Below are positions 63,465 to 64,000 of a stretch of 64,000 nt of DNA, one piece after another. Made by a program: the position numbers and the translations under genes. Position 1 is the stretch's first letter. Each line of letters starts with the position of its first letter. Source of the DNA: GCA-2862585 sp965277895. GTDB lineage: Bacteria > Bacteroidota > Bacteroidia > Flavobacteriales > UBA7312. The notes beneath the pieces are model-generated. The model saw only the letters and a program-made list of their open reading frames with translations. It made no database searches and was not told the DNA's origin. The stretch spans positions 1,116,001-1,180,000 of the forward strand of contig CBDIDR010000001.1 in assembly GCA_965277895.1 (NCBI GenBank), given 5' to 3'.

Positions 63465-64000
63465 ATGAGTGTAGAAGATACTTCATTAGAAAATAACGAT
63501 TTACCAAAAGATATTTCCCACATCAATGGGATGTATAAAAATTGGTTTTTGGATTATGCCTCCTATGTTATTTTAGAGCGTTCAGTTCCACTTATTGAAG
63601 ATGGTCTAAAACCCGTGCAAAGACGAATTTTACATTCGTTAAAGGATTTGGATGATGGACGATTTCATAAGGTTGCTAATGTAGTAGGTCATACTATGAA
63701 ATATCACCCTCATGGTGATGCATCTATATATGATGCTATGGTTCAAGTAGGGCAGAAAAACCTACTGTTAGACCTTCAAGGTAACTGGGGTAATACTCTT
63801 ACAGGTGATAGTGCGGCAGCAGCTCGTTATATTGAAGTAAAGCTATCAAAGTTTGCACTAGATGTCGTTTATAACTCAAAAATTACTGATTTCTCACCAT
63901 CTTACGACGGTAGAGGAAAAGAGCCCCTAGCATTACCAGTAAAATTTCCCCTGCTTTTAGCCCAAGGTGTTGAAGGAATTGCTGTTGGATTATCCACAAA
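63465..64000 (+). CDS. parC: DNA topoisomerase IV subunit A, 5' part (cut by window edge)
   Basis: ATG 63465, 178 residues visible, frame open at the window end. It begins MSVEDTSLENNDLPKDI and shows the GyrA/ParC core: GMYKNWFLDYASYVILERS, DGLKPVQRRILHSL, HPHGDASIYDAMV (winged-helix region), GNTLTGDSAAAARYIEVKL with the catalytic Tyr that bonds DNA, and EPLALPVKFPLLLAQGVEG. Being directly coupled to parE and of the shorter type, it is ParC rather than GyrA. Confidence 0.94.
   Translation, partial: MSVEDTSLENNDLPKDISHINGMYKNWFLDYASYVILERSVPLIEDGLKPVQRRILHSLKDLDDGRFHKVANVVGHTMKYHPHGDASIYDAMVQVGQKNLLLDLQGNWGNTLTGDSAAAARYIEVKLSKFALDVVYNSKITDFSPSYDGRGKEPLALPVKFPLLLAQGVEGIAVGLST

Overview
The window comes from an AT-rich genome of the phylum Bacteroidota, most likely a marine member of the Flavobacteriales. 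Several things point there: numerous cargo proteins with type IX secretion (T9SS) tails, families typical of the group (DUF4294, DUF6095, the Lacal_2735/DUF6435 family, DUF5916, a fused alpha/beta E1 dehydrogenase, a DnaE with a fused exonuclease), no obvious Shine-Dalgarno sequences, and Bacteroidota-type -7 promoter boxes (TAnnTTTG) in front of many genes.

Layout. Bases 1-16,700 are mostly housekeeping: a truncated DUF5916 outer-membrane protein, sucC, accC, a surface-polysaccharide trio (sugar transferase, lipoprotein, Gfo/Idh/MocA oxidoreductase), pcm, 3-hydroxybutyryl-CoA dehydrogenase, a DUF4294 protein, the rpsP-rimM pair (S16 carries a long Glu/Ala/Pro repeat tail), dnaE, trxA and a DUF58 protein. 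A tRNA-Asp follows. Bases 16,980-22,820 form an accessory zone: a potassium channel, an unknown protein, a leucine-rich-repeat (LRR) T9SS cargo, two DoxX-like proteins, a shortened CNNM/HlyC-type protein, a lipoprotein and a Lacal_2735-type peptide. Debris of at least two broken genes lies between them.

Bases 22,837-54,709 are dominated by a T9SS cargo island. It holds a plastocyanin-like protein, a sialate-O-acetylesterase-like SGNH protein, a 3236-residue giant, a kelch protein, a 2526-residue giant, an OmpA-family protein, a T9SS adhesin-like protein and two paralogous secreted endonuclease/exonuclease/phosphatase proteins. The cargo is built from a shared kit of parts: an approximately 50-residue Cys/Trp module (about 30 copies in one giant and 46 in the other), an acidic 'CTDP...DDGSC' motif, a four-Cys 'SLEECE' motif, an LRR block opening with 'PDDNFEQALID', a fibronectin-like C-terminal cassette, and two distinct kinds of C-terminal tail. 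The module arrays carry near-identical tandem duplications at the DNA level (periods 447, 594 and 606 bp), so they are evolving by unequal recombination. The two arrays lie in opposite orientation about 5-17 kb apart.

Bases 54,712-64,000 return to housekeeping: an SDR oxidoreductase, a DUF6095 membrane protein, murQ, an E1 alpha/beta fusion, a UbiA-family prenyltransferase (futalosine-pathway type), an M61 glycyl aminopeptidase-like protease with a PDZ domain, and parE followed by the 5' part of parC.

No transposase, integrase, CRISPR array or rRNA was seen. The most interesting material is the modular, recently duplicated giant surface proteins and their non-canonical tails. Functions assigned to those proteins (adhesion, surface display) are inference.
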